In this document: piece by piece, positions 1-10,917 of the stretch
How the letters are laid out: each line of letters opens with the position of its first letter
How positions within the stretch are numbered: position 1 is the stretch's first letter
Assembly: GCA_023078685.1 (NCBI GenBank)
Contig: JALGAS010000003.1
Location: 930,001-994,000 of the forward strand
Direction: 5' to 3'
From: Neopestalotiopsis rosae
Lineage: Eukaryota > Ascomycota > Sordariomycetes > Amphisphaeriales > Sporocadaceae
DNA length: 64,000 bases
Notes under the pieces: model-generated
Told to the model about the DNA's origin: nothing
What the model saw: the letters and a program-made list of their open reading frames with translations, nothing else
Databases searched by the model: none
Translations under genes and position numbers: made by a program

Positions 1-1331
1 CACATGGCGGCAGGAATGGTGAAGAGAGTCCACCATGCACCAACAAACAATAGCACCACCCTTTGCGACCAAGTCGAACTCTTCATGGCTATCAAAATCA
101 TGATGGCCACGCACTGGACAAACAAGGCGGCACCGTAGCCAATGCCAATTCCCTTGGATGAGATCTCTGTAGACAGTTGGAGCTCAAGTGAAGTTAGTTC
201 TGACTTGGTGGAGGTGCGAGTTAGCTGGTGAAACTCCGAGCTGTTATCATCTGTAGGAAGCTGAACTGAATCTCCGTGGTCCAATGGCCGTCCCTCGTCC
301 ACCGAATGATCTTCGTGGTGCGACTCTGAACCCGTTTCGTCGTGAAGTATTCCCTCTGCATATTGAACCCTCGGATGGTGTCGAACCAGAAGCGGAAGAA
401 ACGAATTGAGGAGGACAAACGAAGCACCAAAGGACGTGTTCGATATAATTGCCAACAGAGCTCCGAGCACGTACACCTGCTTGGAGATGAATATGTACAG
501 CATCACACAGATGCCTCCTGTCCAGCCAAAGGTCAGAAGTAGTCGCTTCCTGTAGTTGCCGTGATCGGCAGCGCAGCTGATGCTGACGACCAATATCGCT
601 TGTAGTAGAACACTGATGGAGAATGTGTACATAGCAAAGCTCGCCGTGTTGATCTCTATTCCCAGGATTTCCACGATGCATTGCCCATCGCCAGCCTTCC
701 CTTTCTTAGCAGAGCTGTCGCCGCAGGGCGTTTGTCGGTCGGACAGGAGGACGCCATTTTCTCTGGCAAGACTTTCGAGGAGGATGGGGATGAATGATGC
801 TGTTGTTGTGTTGGTCAGCAGTATTCCGACACATTGGGGGAAGCTTTCGAAGCTGGAGCTGGAGCTTGCACGGCGCGCGCAAACTGCGAGTAGTAGCTTC
901 GGTTGGAAGAAAGAAACCGCACCGCAATGCGACGCGATATGAATCGGGTTTCAAACTTACAGATAGCTGCATTATAATCACATTAGCGAAAAGAATGGCA
1001 AGTAAAGTTGGGAAGAGATAAGGAACTCACCGCATATCACGTAAACTTCAGCGGCGAACCCGTAAACATAGAAGCCATTAAGCTCCTTCCTGCTCGTGGG
1101 GCGGGTGTCTTCTCCCGGATAGGCACCGGACGACCGCCCGTCTTCGTCGATACTCGCGCGTGGGGTCATGCTACCGTTGCTTGAGTAAGAGTCGTCCGTT
1201 GAGGAGAACTCATCGTCGGCCTCAAAGGATGAGGTGTGCGAGCGATACGAGTGTTTGGACACGGTGCTTTGAATGGACAACAAGTGATTGAGCGGCGGTC
1301 GCCTTAGGTGGTCATCATTCCGCGGTACCAT
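1..1331 (-). CDS. ATG22: Atg22-like vacuolar amino-acid effluxer, 5' part (runs off left edge)
   Basis: Atg22 family proteins are multi-pass vacuolar permeases that export amino acids released by autophagy. Exon 1 (1331-1031) encodes a polar Ser/Asp-rich N-terminal tail followed by [18 protein letters not shown], the hallmark start of the Atg22 major-facilitator fold. A 231-nt intron (1030-800, donor GTGAGT, acceptor CAACAG) joins in frame to [17 protein letters not shown], the second family signature. Exon 2 then stays open to base 1 and carries at least four hydrophobic segments separated by an acidic/His-rich cytoplasmic loop (about 330-200). The 3' end, with the remaining helices and stop, lies outside the window. 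The start is the ATG at 1331; the frame is open further upstream but has no earlier ATG. Fungi often have several Atg22 paralogues, so the exact orthology is not settled. The intron is long for this window and might hide a second small exon. Confidence 0.85.
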
Positions 1332-3335
1332 GGTTGGTAGGTACTGTAGCACCACCTCCCAGTAAGCTCCAACGTTGGGTTGGGTGCAGCCGGGGCCTCT
1401 CTGCGCTCTATGGCTCTCTCGGGTGATCTCCAGTAGCGCTGTTTAGTGGCTGGACGCCCAGAGTCTCAATCAATTGCTTGGGGTCTTGGGCGGCTTGATG
1501 CACCTCCAACCTTGAAAGTGTGCCGCACGGCTCAAATTCCGTTTGGGTGTCGCCAATGAAGCTTTTTCCTGTTTGACACGCAAATTAAAGGGAGAAAATC
1601 CTCCAATGTCTGTCGACAAATTTTTCTCAGAGACAAGAAAAAAAAGATACAGCAGCCCTTCATGTGCTGGGCCGCCTGCATCAGTCCATTTTCCACGCGA
1701 TATTCAGGTTTCAACCAAAGCAAGGGACCTATCCACCGGGGATTTTCGGCAGTTCGTTGCTTAAAAGGAGCCCGGACCTCTCCTTGAACTGATTGCACAG
1801 TCACTGGGTCTGATTTCTGGGGATTGAGTCCAGTATGACGAACTTCTGGGCAGCTTTACAGAAAGAATGGGTTTCTGGTCTGTCTGTATAACTGGGCACG
1901 TATATCGGGGAAAAGGTTGATTGGTTCCAACTATCAAAAATATGTCGAGGTGAAGAAGAAGAACATGTGTGTGAAAATACAGCAAACAATCGTCGTGGGA
2001 TATTGATACTACTGCTGGTTCGATTCTACATGGTAAACGGCAAACGCTTGGCCTCTCAGCCCCTCGCCGCCCATGTGACCTTCAAAGCCTACATAACGCA
2101 TTGAGTGTCTTGACTCTCCGGTGCTACGGGATTTGATCGAAGCAGTATAGTATGGGATCGTGAGTTGAGGGATCGGCAAGCGTTTAGGTAGATCTTTCCG
2201 TCCCACGGCGATCGCGAGTCATCACAGCACCTAGCAACATTGATCAAATCATGGTGTGTCTTTGAAAAGGCAGTACGAGGCGCCTCGCCTGGCGCCAGTT
2301 CGTAAACAGCAGATGCCGACAACCATCACTTGCATCCATCGCCGCACTCCGCTCCGTACACCCACTTGTTGCGGCATCCATACCCGTTGCGACCAGCCTA
2401 GTATGCAGCTGGGTAACGATAGATAGCCTGGTAGGCAGGTAAGATAGCGGGGTTGAGCCTCCATTGTTTCACAGGTCTTCTTGATGGTGTGTTGGTCAGG
2501 TAAGCAATTCGCTAGGACCTCAGTGTCTCATACAGAGGAATGACATAATATAACACTCCTCGCCTATCTGTCGTGAAATGGGTTTGCTACGTTTGCTCAA
2601 ATGTCGTTGTCGTCGTCCTGCTCTGTGGAGTTTGAACCACCTCGGAATAAGACCCTCGGGCGCCAAGCGGACTTTGGCGGATAGCGTGAGAAAGCCAGAA
2701 TAATAAGCAGGGTTCAATACGGCCCAACAGTGCGGGTCCGCACACGGACATAAAAGTTCTCCCCATGGATGATCGACATGCACTCCGCAAACCACCACCA
2801 TGAGAAGATCATCGCTGCATCGTCTGAAAACATCGGCGCTTAGAATCCAGGACATTGTCTTAGAAGATGAGCGACCGACTACAGAACTATGTTGTGATAG
2901 TTGACATTAATATGTTGCCTATATACACTCAACAATTGTAACTCATATTTACGATCATGCTATACATTTATTACCCGCTGCCTGTGACAAAATCATAAGA
3001 AAATTCGGAGGGGCAAAACGCGCCTTCAGGCGGTCAACTTGCAACCCAATCAGTAGTTGCGCAACAGAAAGCGGGCCACCACCACCAGTGTGACGATCGG
3101 TGTGACATGAAATGCTTTCGTAAGCAATCTCCAGTTCTCTCGGCGCTCTGAGCTGGACCAAGATCGTTCATAAAACACTGATTTAGAGTTGCACAAATAA
3201 ATACGACGCCGTGCCTCATAATACCCGGTCGCGATGTACCAAACTAGGCAAGGTTTCGGAGCCTCAACGCCGACTTCCTCATCAACAATGGCATCGCGAC
3301 CGCGCTGAGTATAGTGGCCATCCGGGACGACTTCA

Positions 3336-3341
3336 GGCTAA
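3336..3341 (+). promoter_or_regulatory. Candidate XlnR/Xyr1 site (GGCTAA) upstream of the xylanase
   Basis: GGCTAA matches the GGCTAR consensus bound by the xylanase regulator XlnR/Xyr1 in Aspergillus and Trichoderma. It lies 375 bp before the xylanase ATG. A six-base match is weak by itself; the position in front of a GH10 gene makes it plausible. Confidence 0.4.
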
Positions 3342-3623
3342 TTGTGCATTCCTTGGTATTTCCCTATTTGAGCTTCTTCTTGAATGTTTTTGTCAGAACA
3401 ATCCCGTGTTGAAGCGTACTTGGCGGCTCTAGTCGTAGCATGGTCACATTGAGAGACCCCGAATTTGAGTTACCTTGCCGTATTAATTGACTGCTACTGT
3501 ACTGATAATATGGGATATTGCAATGCAGCACTACCGTCTGCCCTCTGCCCGAGGACTCTCACGATTTGCCTATAGTATGGACCTAAAATAGAATTACACC
3601 GTGGCCCTATGGTAGTTGTCGAC

Positions 3624-3631
3624 TATATATA
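3624..3631 (+). promoter_or_regulatory. TATA box of the xylanase gene
   Basis: TATATATA lies 85-92 bp before the xylanase ATG, a usual distance for a strongly induced secreted-enzyme gene in filamentous fungi. Confidence 0.5.
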
Positions 3632-3715
3632 TGAGAAGTATACGCTCCTGAGAATGGCGCCATCCAGGAGATCATCACGCACAGCATCAGTCAATATTCG
3701 ATACACTCTTTCATC

Positions 3716-4829
3716 ATGAGGACAGCTGCACTCCTTCTCCTGAGCCCCCTGGTAGCTCTTGCAGCTCCAGCTGCCGAGCTGGCGGAGCGTCAGTCCGCGA
3801 CCTCGATCGACCAGCTCATCAAGGCCAAGGGCAAGCTCTACTACGGCACCTGCACCGACCAGAACCGCTTGAGCACCGGCAAGTCGGCCGCCGTGATCCA
3901 AGCCGACTTTGGCCAAGTGACGCCCGAGAACAGCATGAAGTGGGATTCGACCGAGTCCTCCCAGGGCAATTTCAACTTTGCCGGCGGCGATTACCTGGTC
4001 AACTGGGCCACCACGAACAACAAGACGATCCGCGGTCACACTCTCTGCTGGCACAGTCAGCTGCCCAGCTGGGTCAGCCAGATCAACGACAAGACCAAGT
4101 TGACGAGCGTGCTGCAAAACCACGTCACGACACTGGTGACCCGCTACAAGGGAAAGATCAGAGCTTGGGTATGGCGTCCAGTGTTAAAAGCATCCCACGC
4201 AAAATACACGACTCTTGCTAACCAAGACAAAAAATAGGACGTCGTCAACGAAATCTTCAACGAGGACGGCTCCCTCCGCAGCTCCGTCTTCTCCAACGTG
4301 CTGGGCGAGGACTTTGTGCGCATCGCCTTCGAGGCGGCCCGCAAGGCCGACCCGGACGCCATCCTCTACATCAACGACTACAACCTCGACTCGGCCTCGT
4401 ACGCCAAGCTCACCAACGGCATGGTGGCCCACGTGAAGAAGTGGCTCGCCGCCGGCTGGCCCATTGACGGCATCGGCAGCCAGGCCCACCTGAGCGCCGG
4501 CCAGGGCAGCAACGCCGCCGCCGCATTGAAGGCCCTCGCCGCCACGGGCGTTAAAGAGGTTGCGCTTACCGAGGTGGATATCCAGTCCGCCCCGTCGGCT
4601 GATTATGCTGCTGTTACCAAGGCCTGCTTGGACACGCCGACTTGTGTTGGTATTACCGTCTGGGGTGTTAGAGATCCGGTAGGTTTACTTGATGTTCTTT
4701 CGTTATCAGGAAATATTCGCTTACATTATATGACAGGACTCTTGGAGAGCGAGCACCAACCCTCTCCTGTTTGACACCAACTACAGCCCAAAGGCCGCAT
4801 ACACTGCCGTCGTGAACGCATTGCAGTAG
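3716..4829 (+). CDS. Secreted endo-1,4-beta-xylanase, GH10
   Basis: Cleaves internal beta-1,4-xylosidic bonds of plant xylan outside the cell. Three exons (3716-4168, 4238-4678, 4737-4829; introns 69 and 58 nt with GTATGG/TAG and GTAGGT/CAG borders) give 328 residues, normal for a single-domain fungal GH10 without a carbohydrate-binding module. A signal peptide ([18 protein letters not shown]) is followed by the (beta/alpha)8 barrel. Landmarks are [12 protein letters not shown], the acid/base Glu156 in DVVNE (the first intron ends exactly before this motif) and the nucleophile Glu263 in [20 protein letters not shown] near the end spans the second splice junction. All catalytic residues are present and the frame is intact, so the enzyme is predicted active. 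Coding GC is very high compared with its flanks. A TATA box and a GGCTAA site precede it. It faces the next gene tail to tail with a gap of about 220 bp. Confidence 0.97.
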
Positions 4830-5049
4830 GACTATCAGCGCAGAGTTGCAAACGGGTGTTGCATTCTCTTGTGACATCATGTAATCGCATATATGGCTCG
4901 AGCCAGCATTGTCAAGTAGCACATATTGAAAAATAATCACAAGTTTTGAGCCATCGAGAAATATATAGTGTTCGTGATCTCAATTCATTGCTTCTAGTAG
5001 TTCTCTATTACCTCTATGGTACTGTCAAGGAAACACACTCTCAAGTCAA

Positions 5050-5667
5050 CTATCTTCTGATGTTGGGAATGAAGCTCGAGTCATCGTCCGAGTCGAAAGC
5101 CCTGGCGGCGGAAGACTGCTGAGCGGACTTCTGAGCTTGTTCTGCTTTTCTAGCCATCTCGTTGCTGGTTGACTGCACTGCGACTTCTCTTTAGGACCAA
5201 TAATGTCAGTAATTAACTTTGCAAATGTAGTTGAGCCCTCGAACTCGCCATGCTTGAAACTTCCGAAAAGCATTGCAGGGGATCTATCTTATGAAATGAC
5301 ACAGAAAAACATTGAACAAAGATAGAAATTACTTACTGTCCATGAGCTCGACCTGACTGAGATCTCAGGTCTTGCTCGATATGCTTGACAATGTCCATGT
5401 GCGGGCGATGCTCGTAAGTCCTGATGCCAAGTCAGTTACATATACATTGTATAATATAATAAAGCAGAATGATTGTTTTTCCCCCTCCCAGCATCCGACT
5501 TTCTTTCACTATGCAATTATTTCTTTCTTTCGATTTGGTCTCCAAATTGAGGAGGGTGTTACTTACTTGGGATTTCCCTCCTTATCGCGCCTCGAATTCT
5601 GATGCGCCGTGGTCTTGTCTTTGTCGACAACACTGTTGCCCCACGAAACCCGCTTGCTGGAAGACAT
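5050..5667 (-). CDS. Small multi-exon protein of unknown function
   Basis: I do not recognise the family. Exons 5667-5567, 5420-5337 and 5283 onward have good borders (GTAAGT donors at both introns, CAG and TAG acceptors) and keep one frame, starting MSSSKRVSWGNSVVDKDK and continuing through KTYEHRPHMDIVKHIEQ, then MLFGSFKHGEFEG. The 3' end is uncertain. Read without further splicing, the frame stops at 5046. A 56-nt intron with a weak donor (GTTCGA), a strong branch site (TTACTGAC) and acceptor AAAG would switch to another frame ending in a Ser/Asp-rich tail, FDSDDDSSFIPNIRR, with a stop at 5050; I prefer this because the tail looks protein-like. The product would be about 115-140 residues, hydrophilic, without signal peptide or membrane segment. 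Function is unknown; a nuclear or cytosolic protein is only a guess. Confidence 0.5.
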
Positions 5668-6487
5668 TGTGTAACTGTTACGAAGCTGGATATGAGTGAT
5701 AGGGTGATTCTTGAGGTTTGGGATCGGTGAAAGTAGAAATCGGTAAAGTCAAATATCGTTTTGCCCGGCGGTAGTGATCTGAGAATTGTTTGAAAGGGTC
5801 AGAGTCCATTGATCTTGGCGCACCCTTATATGAATATCGATGTGCAGTTTTCACACATGGCATTGTCTGCATCCGTGATGAGAACGACACATGAAGAGTT
5901 ATCAACGTCTTGGAAAGTGAATGAATGCATTGTTCGATGATATGCGAGTAATGGTATTCACAGCTTCTGGACAAATAGGACGGCAGGTTTGAGGGTCGCA
6001 TGTGTATAAGATTGTTAGTAACGAGCATGCTGCTTTCGTGAAAGAAAGGAAATTCAGTATGCGAAAAGATGCACATTGTTTTCCTGTCGAAAACTTTGTG
6101 AGATTGTGCTCTGTCGCACAAAGATTCCAAGACCAATCGATATATTCACTTGCGGCTGCGCATTCATCACCTGACGAAGCTGCTCCCTATCGTGCATTGT
6201 CTGACAGAGATGTATATAGTTGTGCGTGAGTTCGAACGCCGTCATTGCTACTCCTCACTACTGTTATCTCGTTTATGGCCATATTGATTGAGTCAGTCAT
6301 AGTAGAGTTGTGCAATAATTATTCAATGTTGGTACTATTAGTTCCTAGTTTGACTAATTTTTAGGAAAGGTCGGAAGAACTCCAGCAGGATCCAGATTGC
6401 GAATCTCAAGAAACAAACGACCTTGGCCTCTTCAGGGTATCCTTCTAACGAATTATCATCTAATCATATCATCATCAAAGCACTGAT
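5668..6487. other. Intergenic region, no gene recognised
   Basis: About 820 bp between two minus-strand genes: the upstream region of the small gene and the 3' flank of the DUF3602 gene. Overlapping frames up to 152 codons on the minus strand (6136-5678) have no recognisable motif and alternate with stops on the other strand. Nothing else is seen. Confidence 0.5.
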
Positions 6488-7481
6488 TTATTTCTTGAAG
6501 ACGCCGAGGACCTTGTGCTTCAGCTTGTCAGCAACGCTGCCGTGCTGAGTCGAAGCTTCAGCGTGCGCCTCGCCATCCATGACTCGCTTCTTCTTGTGCT
6601 CGGGTCCAAGATGCACATTGCCAGCACCTCCTATAGAACGAGAATATTAGCATCAGAATCGGGCTGTGCGAGAGCACAAGGTAAGTGAATCAAGCTCTCC
6701 ATCCAATCATCATCTACTGCTTGCGAACTTGTAGTATTCAAAGAGTAGCGTATGGAAACAAGACGTGGGTTGGTTTTGTTGCTCACCTCTGCCAGTGTGT
6801 GCCGTGTCGTCTTCGATCGGGCGTAGCGCGGCATCGGGTACAATGTCCTCATCCGTCCGGTGCCCGGGAACAATACCCTTGTCGCCAATGTTTCCCTCGC
6901 CTGTGGTTCGGAATGGGTCAGTCAAAATAACAAACAGTCAATAAGTGTTTTGAATATGATTCCGGAAATAGGATTGATCCTAGTACTGTCGTAGCAGCCC
7001 AAGGGAAAGAGGTGAATTCCTTATGCGCCCAGAAATTGCAGACTGCCTGTTGTTGGTTCGTTGGTCACGCCAAGCCGTGACCAGCCTTGCACGAACCAGG
7101 ATAGCGATACTGCATCACCAGAAGGGCGCAGCAACAATCTTGGAAGGTGCGGGAAAGTGCTCATCAACTCACCTCCACGGCCAGTGCTGTATGCGCCGGC
7201 ACCTTGAGAGCCGGGCGTCCCCGCTCGTACAATCTCGCCATCGACGTACTTTGTGTCGTCTGGGTTGATGTTTCCAGCTCCACCTCTGTTTGATGACAAG
7301 AGTTAGTCCTCGGTTCTCTTTTGCGACCTTTTTAACAACGGCCCGAAATCTGTTGCCTCGCCAGAGAGCGGCACAGCAAACAAACAAGGCAACTGTCTGT
7401 TGTTGTTTCGGAACATGCCGATGCAGAATAAGAGGCAATAGCGAATACTGACCTGCCGTGCGAAACCTCGGGAGCAGTCAT
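6488..7481 (-). CDS. DUF3602-family protein with three GRGG(A/E)GN repeats
   Basis: A fungal DUF3602 protein, a family of small soluble proteins of unknown biochemical role defined by the repeated motif GRGGAGN. Four exons (7481-7453, 7285-7173, 6900-6787, 6630-6488) splice into one 132-residue frame. It reads MTAPEVSHGR-GGAGNINPDD, then TGRG-GEGNIGDKG, then TGRG-GAGNVHLGPEHKKK, and ends in KLKHKVLGVFKK. Every intron falls inside a copy of the repeat motif (phases 2, 1 and 1, within a few bases of each other), so each internal exon is one repeat unit, suggesting growth by exon duplication. The introns (167, 272 and 156 nt) are much longer than others here. The product is hydrophilic with a basic C-terminus, and has no signal peptide or membrane span. 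All donors are GT(C/G)AG and acceptors CAG or TAG. Confidence 0.88.
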
Positions 7482-8692
7482 GTTTGCGGTTTTTACTCGA
7501 TTGTTTGTGAGTGTATGTAGTAAGAACAAGCCTGTATCTTGAAGATTAGAGCTGAAGTATTGCGACTGTGAAAGGAAGCTGGGCATGGCATGACTCTTAT
7601 AGCTAGCGCGAGACAACGGCTGAGCATGGGGGCTTGTTGCGGGATAATCATGGGATCTGAAGAACTTACGAAGCTTCTAGCAATTTTCAGGTGCCTGACT
7701 GATCTATCGTTCGTAGAAGTTCAAGTTATGAAACGAGTAACTTTTTCAGATCCAGCGCGAAATGATTTATATAAAAATACACCGACTATCTCCAAGCGCA
7801 AGTCAAGATAGCAATTGTTTACATATATTCCGTACATAGCTCGTAGCTCTAGCAAGCTCAAGGTTACTGAGTAGCGTAGCGCAGATGCCCCGCTGTCGTC
7901 ATCGTTCGATTTTGAGAAGCTCCCTGCATCCGTGTCTCGGTTATTCTGGGCTGGGTTCGTGACAGGACAGGTGCCCAACCGGTACATCTCCGAGGCTTCG
8001 CTACCAGATTTGACGGATCCCTCCAGCTTCTGGAACAAAATACCATGTTTCCTTACAATCGTGGTCCGACATCGTGGGCGCAATTGAACTTGCAAGTAAG
8101 TAGAATGATATGACGTAATTACCGCCGTTGGGTGCTGCGATAAGACTCTCGCCTGTCAATGGTCAGTTTGTGGAACCGCCAAATATGGCGGCTTCTCTTA
8201 GGCGACTCGGCGCTGGGGTTGTCTTGCTGATTGATAACTTGAGGCCTCTTTGGACCATGCATCTGGCATTCACCAGTTGACAGAAACAGATAATTGCACT
8301 GTGTCTTCGAGCCCCAAAGCCACGTGCTGGCGATGCATACAGATTGTGCAGACCTTGCATTGGCCTCATACACCTGTGTTGTGGCTCAAAAGACGAATAG
8401 TAGCCTTCTCCTCTCCGATGTTTGATCAATAACAAATGGAGCAGGATTAAAAGCTTCGGATTAGGTCTTAGAGATACACGTGGACATTTCTTTAGCTTCT
8501 CATGAATATTTATATTTTGCTTCTTCTTTTCAAGTCCAGCAATTTACTGAGCTGGTAATTAACTGAGGGGAGTCGTATATCCTAACCATCGGATCCGCTC
8601 CTTATCACCCTGATGCACCCGTGCTTGATGGGAGAATTGCGTTCAGCTTTTGAGCCATATGGACGCTTCGGCCTCCTTTATAGCTTTGGTAG
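7482..8692. other. Intergenic region, no gene recognised
   Basis: About 1.2 kb between the DUF3602 gene and the 3' end of the glutathione transferase. Only short frames without recognisable domains; the longest (minus, 8095-7721) begins with a non-ATG codon. It should hold the DUF3602 promoter at its left end. Confidence 0.5.
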
Positions 8693-9480
8693 TCACACCT
8701 CGACACTCTCCAATGCCTGCTTGAAGCTCGGGAACTCTGTGAATCTTCTAGTAACAGGCTCGATCATGGGCGCCATGCCAAAATCGCCCTTCTCCAGAGC
8801 CCGCTTGTACGCCGGCCTCTCGGCCACATCGTTCATCCATCGGAGGATGTTGGGGTACGGACCCAGATTGTACGGGCTGAAGCCGCGCATGGTAGAGAAG
8901 CTAAACATGGACATGACGTCCGCGGCCGACGGCTCGGCGCCCGCGAACCACTTATTCTCGCCCAGGTGCGCCTCGATGATCTTGAGCTGGCTGGAGAAGC
9001 GGTTCATGAAGATCTTGGCTACGGGGCTGTTGCCCAAGCCGGCTAGGACAATGGTCATTTGGCGCGAGACTGACGCCTGGAGCGAGCCGTTTGCGTAGTG
9101 GAACCATTGCACGTACTGGGCATACTCTGGATCGGAAGGCTCCCGGATCATGCGAGTTCCATCTGAAGAGGCAGCATACTTCGTGAGAATGTACTGGGCG
9201 ATGGCGGTTGACTCGGAGAGTGTTACTTCAGGAGTCACTGACGTATCCCGCAAGTAAGGGGCGGTACCGTAGGGGGTCTGCGTGGATTCATGAGCTACTA
9301 AGTCAATTAAGTATACGATATGCGAGTTGTACGTACGACAGCCTTGAGGTCATCTGGGGACAGCGCCGTCGTCGGGTTTCTCTTGAAGACGTGCAGATTG
9401 TATGGAATGTTCAACTCCTCAAGGAGCCAGACAATTCGCTCAGATTGCGATAGGTGGAGGTGGTAGACTTCGAGAGACAT
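8693..9480 (-). CDS. Glutathione S-transferase, Gtt1-like
   Basis: Conjugates glutathione to electrophiles or reduces peroxides in the cytosol. Two exons (9480-9337 and 9277-8693; 59-nt intron with GTACGT donor and CAG acceptor, phase 0) give 242 residues, the normal length. The thioredoxin-fold N-terminal domain begins MSLEVYHLHLSQSERIVWLLEELN; the LSQSER stretch supplies the N-terminal catalytic Ser region of this class. It continues with KRNPTTALSPDDL, TPYGTAPYL (the cis-Pro loop, with TAP in place of the usual SP) and LSESTAIAQYI, whose Glu-Ser pair binds the glutathione gamma-glutamyl group. The all-helical C-terminal domain has the N-capping motif (AGAEPSAADVMSMF). The layout matches the Gtt1/bacterial-type lineage rather than Ure2 or omega classes. 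A TATA-like box lies about 100 bp upstream. No break is seen. Confidence 0.93.
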
Positions 9481-10917
9481 ATTGATGACTTATTGCGTTA
9501 TGATGAATTTTGGTTGAAGTGGTCAGGATACTGTGAGAATATCTTTGGATAATTATCAACGGACGTGCTACAGCTGGAATATTTATACCTATCAAGGTCC
9601 AACTCCTCACTTCGTAGATCGCTAGGTTAGAGAAGTACGTATATTCAAGACGGGTACATTGCGTAGCTTCGATCTTGTAACATTCTATCTTGCCTTCTCC
9701 GTCCCAACAGGCCCCACCTTCATGATGCCGAGGTGATCTGCAGGGAATACTAACCTATCATAGCTAATGGACTTTAGTTGACTTTTACATCCATTAACAC
9801 CGGTCAGCAATTACAAAGTGACTCACTCGACTGTAGAGTGTATGGTAATGTTGGTCCGTATTATTCTTTTGCAAAGTATAGAATTACTTTTCTCTTAGTA
9901 TCGCGATGCCAAAGTACGGTGTTACACATTGCATGTCTACCAAAGTCTGCTCTGCAGATGACGTTCAATAACAAACACTGCTGCGGGGAATTGCGGAGCG
10001 TTTTTCGTTTGCCTAAAAAAGGAATATTGGTAACAAATTGGCCACGACCGTCCTCCGTGCTTGCCGAACTGAGATGAGTATAAACCTTTGATTCCACACC
10101 CAAGAAGCGCTTGGGAAATACTTTTCAGCTTGACGGCCCGGTGCTTGTGGCTAAAGTCGAACGGATCCTCAGTCAGCTCTTCGGCTCCGGCAGTCTCGGC
10201 CGAATCAGAGTCACTCACGGCCTGCACCACAGTCAGGTATAAGGGGGAAGTGACCTCGACCTCAGGCCAGGTATGCAATTTATGCATTGTGAGCATTTCG
10301 GATCCGTGGTTTCGGCCGAAATTTCTTGACTCGTCTCCCGTGATACTGGAACTACGATATTTACTTTTGAATCCAGATAGGGGAAGGAAGGAGGTCGGAT
10401 GGTGTTCGTCCCCTGACTGACACTTGCATATTCACTGCAATTTTAACCCCCATGAATGAGACACCTGTCGCTATGAAGGTCGGGTAGGGCTGAGTATATG
10501 CCCCTTGATGACAAGTGCTGCATAGAATCTGCAATTTTCACTGCAATTTTAGCCCCCGCAAAGGAGGTGATCATGACCAAGACCGTGGAGTGAGGCTGGT
10601 TGCCTGCGTGTTCATTCGCTGACCTTGCTTGTATGGACATGGGAATCGTAATCGAGCACTCATATGGAATTAGAGAATACCATTCATCATTTTCGATTTA
10701 CAGACGATGGCAGAGCGTACTTCATGGTTCAGCTAGAGTTTGCTACCTCGGCCGTAGTTACAGCTGGCGTGCACACAGAGGTCAACGGAACCTGCAGGTT
10801 GGCACTGGGACTTTAGTAAACGGATCGGTCTGTTTTTTTTCTGACATCACGAGGGTGTTCAATGCTTTCGTTCAGGACGTATTTATTTATTCCCCTTTTC
10901 TACTGAACTTGCAGAGA
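9481..10917. other. Intergenic region; one weak minus-strand frame
   Basis: About 1.4 kb between the glutathione transferase promoter and the 3' end of the Zn2Cys6 factor. One ATG-initiated minus-strand frame of 119 codons (10296-9937) has a moderately protein-like middle (rich in Ser, Asp and Glu, then Lys) but no known motif or splice support, so I do not call it a gene. Nothing else is seen. Confidence 0.45.
9581..9587 (-). promoter_or_regulatory. TATA box of the glutathione transferase gene
   Basis: TATAAAT on the minus strand about 100 bp before the ATG at 9480. Confidence 0.45.

Larger units (their letters stand above)
1332..3715. other. Intergenic region between the Atg22-like gene and the xylanase
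   Basis: About 2.4 kb without a convincing gene. Only short overlapping frames (all under about 112 codons) occur on both strands, with no recognisable domain and no frame supported by splice sites. The left end is the upstream region of the Atg22-like gene; the right 400-500 bp is the xylanase promoter, with the sites listed separately. I see no transposon remnant or tandem array. Confidence 0.6.

Noticed and set aside
9937..10296. 119-codon ATG-initiated minus-strand frame
   Set aside because: Composition is mildly protein-like, but there is no motif and no neighbouring support; kept only as a remark in the intergenic entry.
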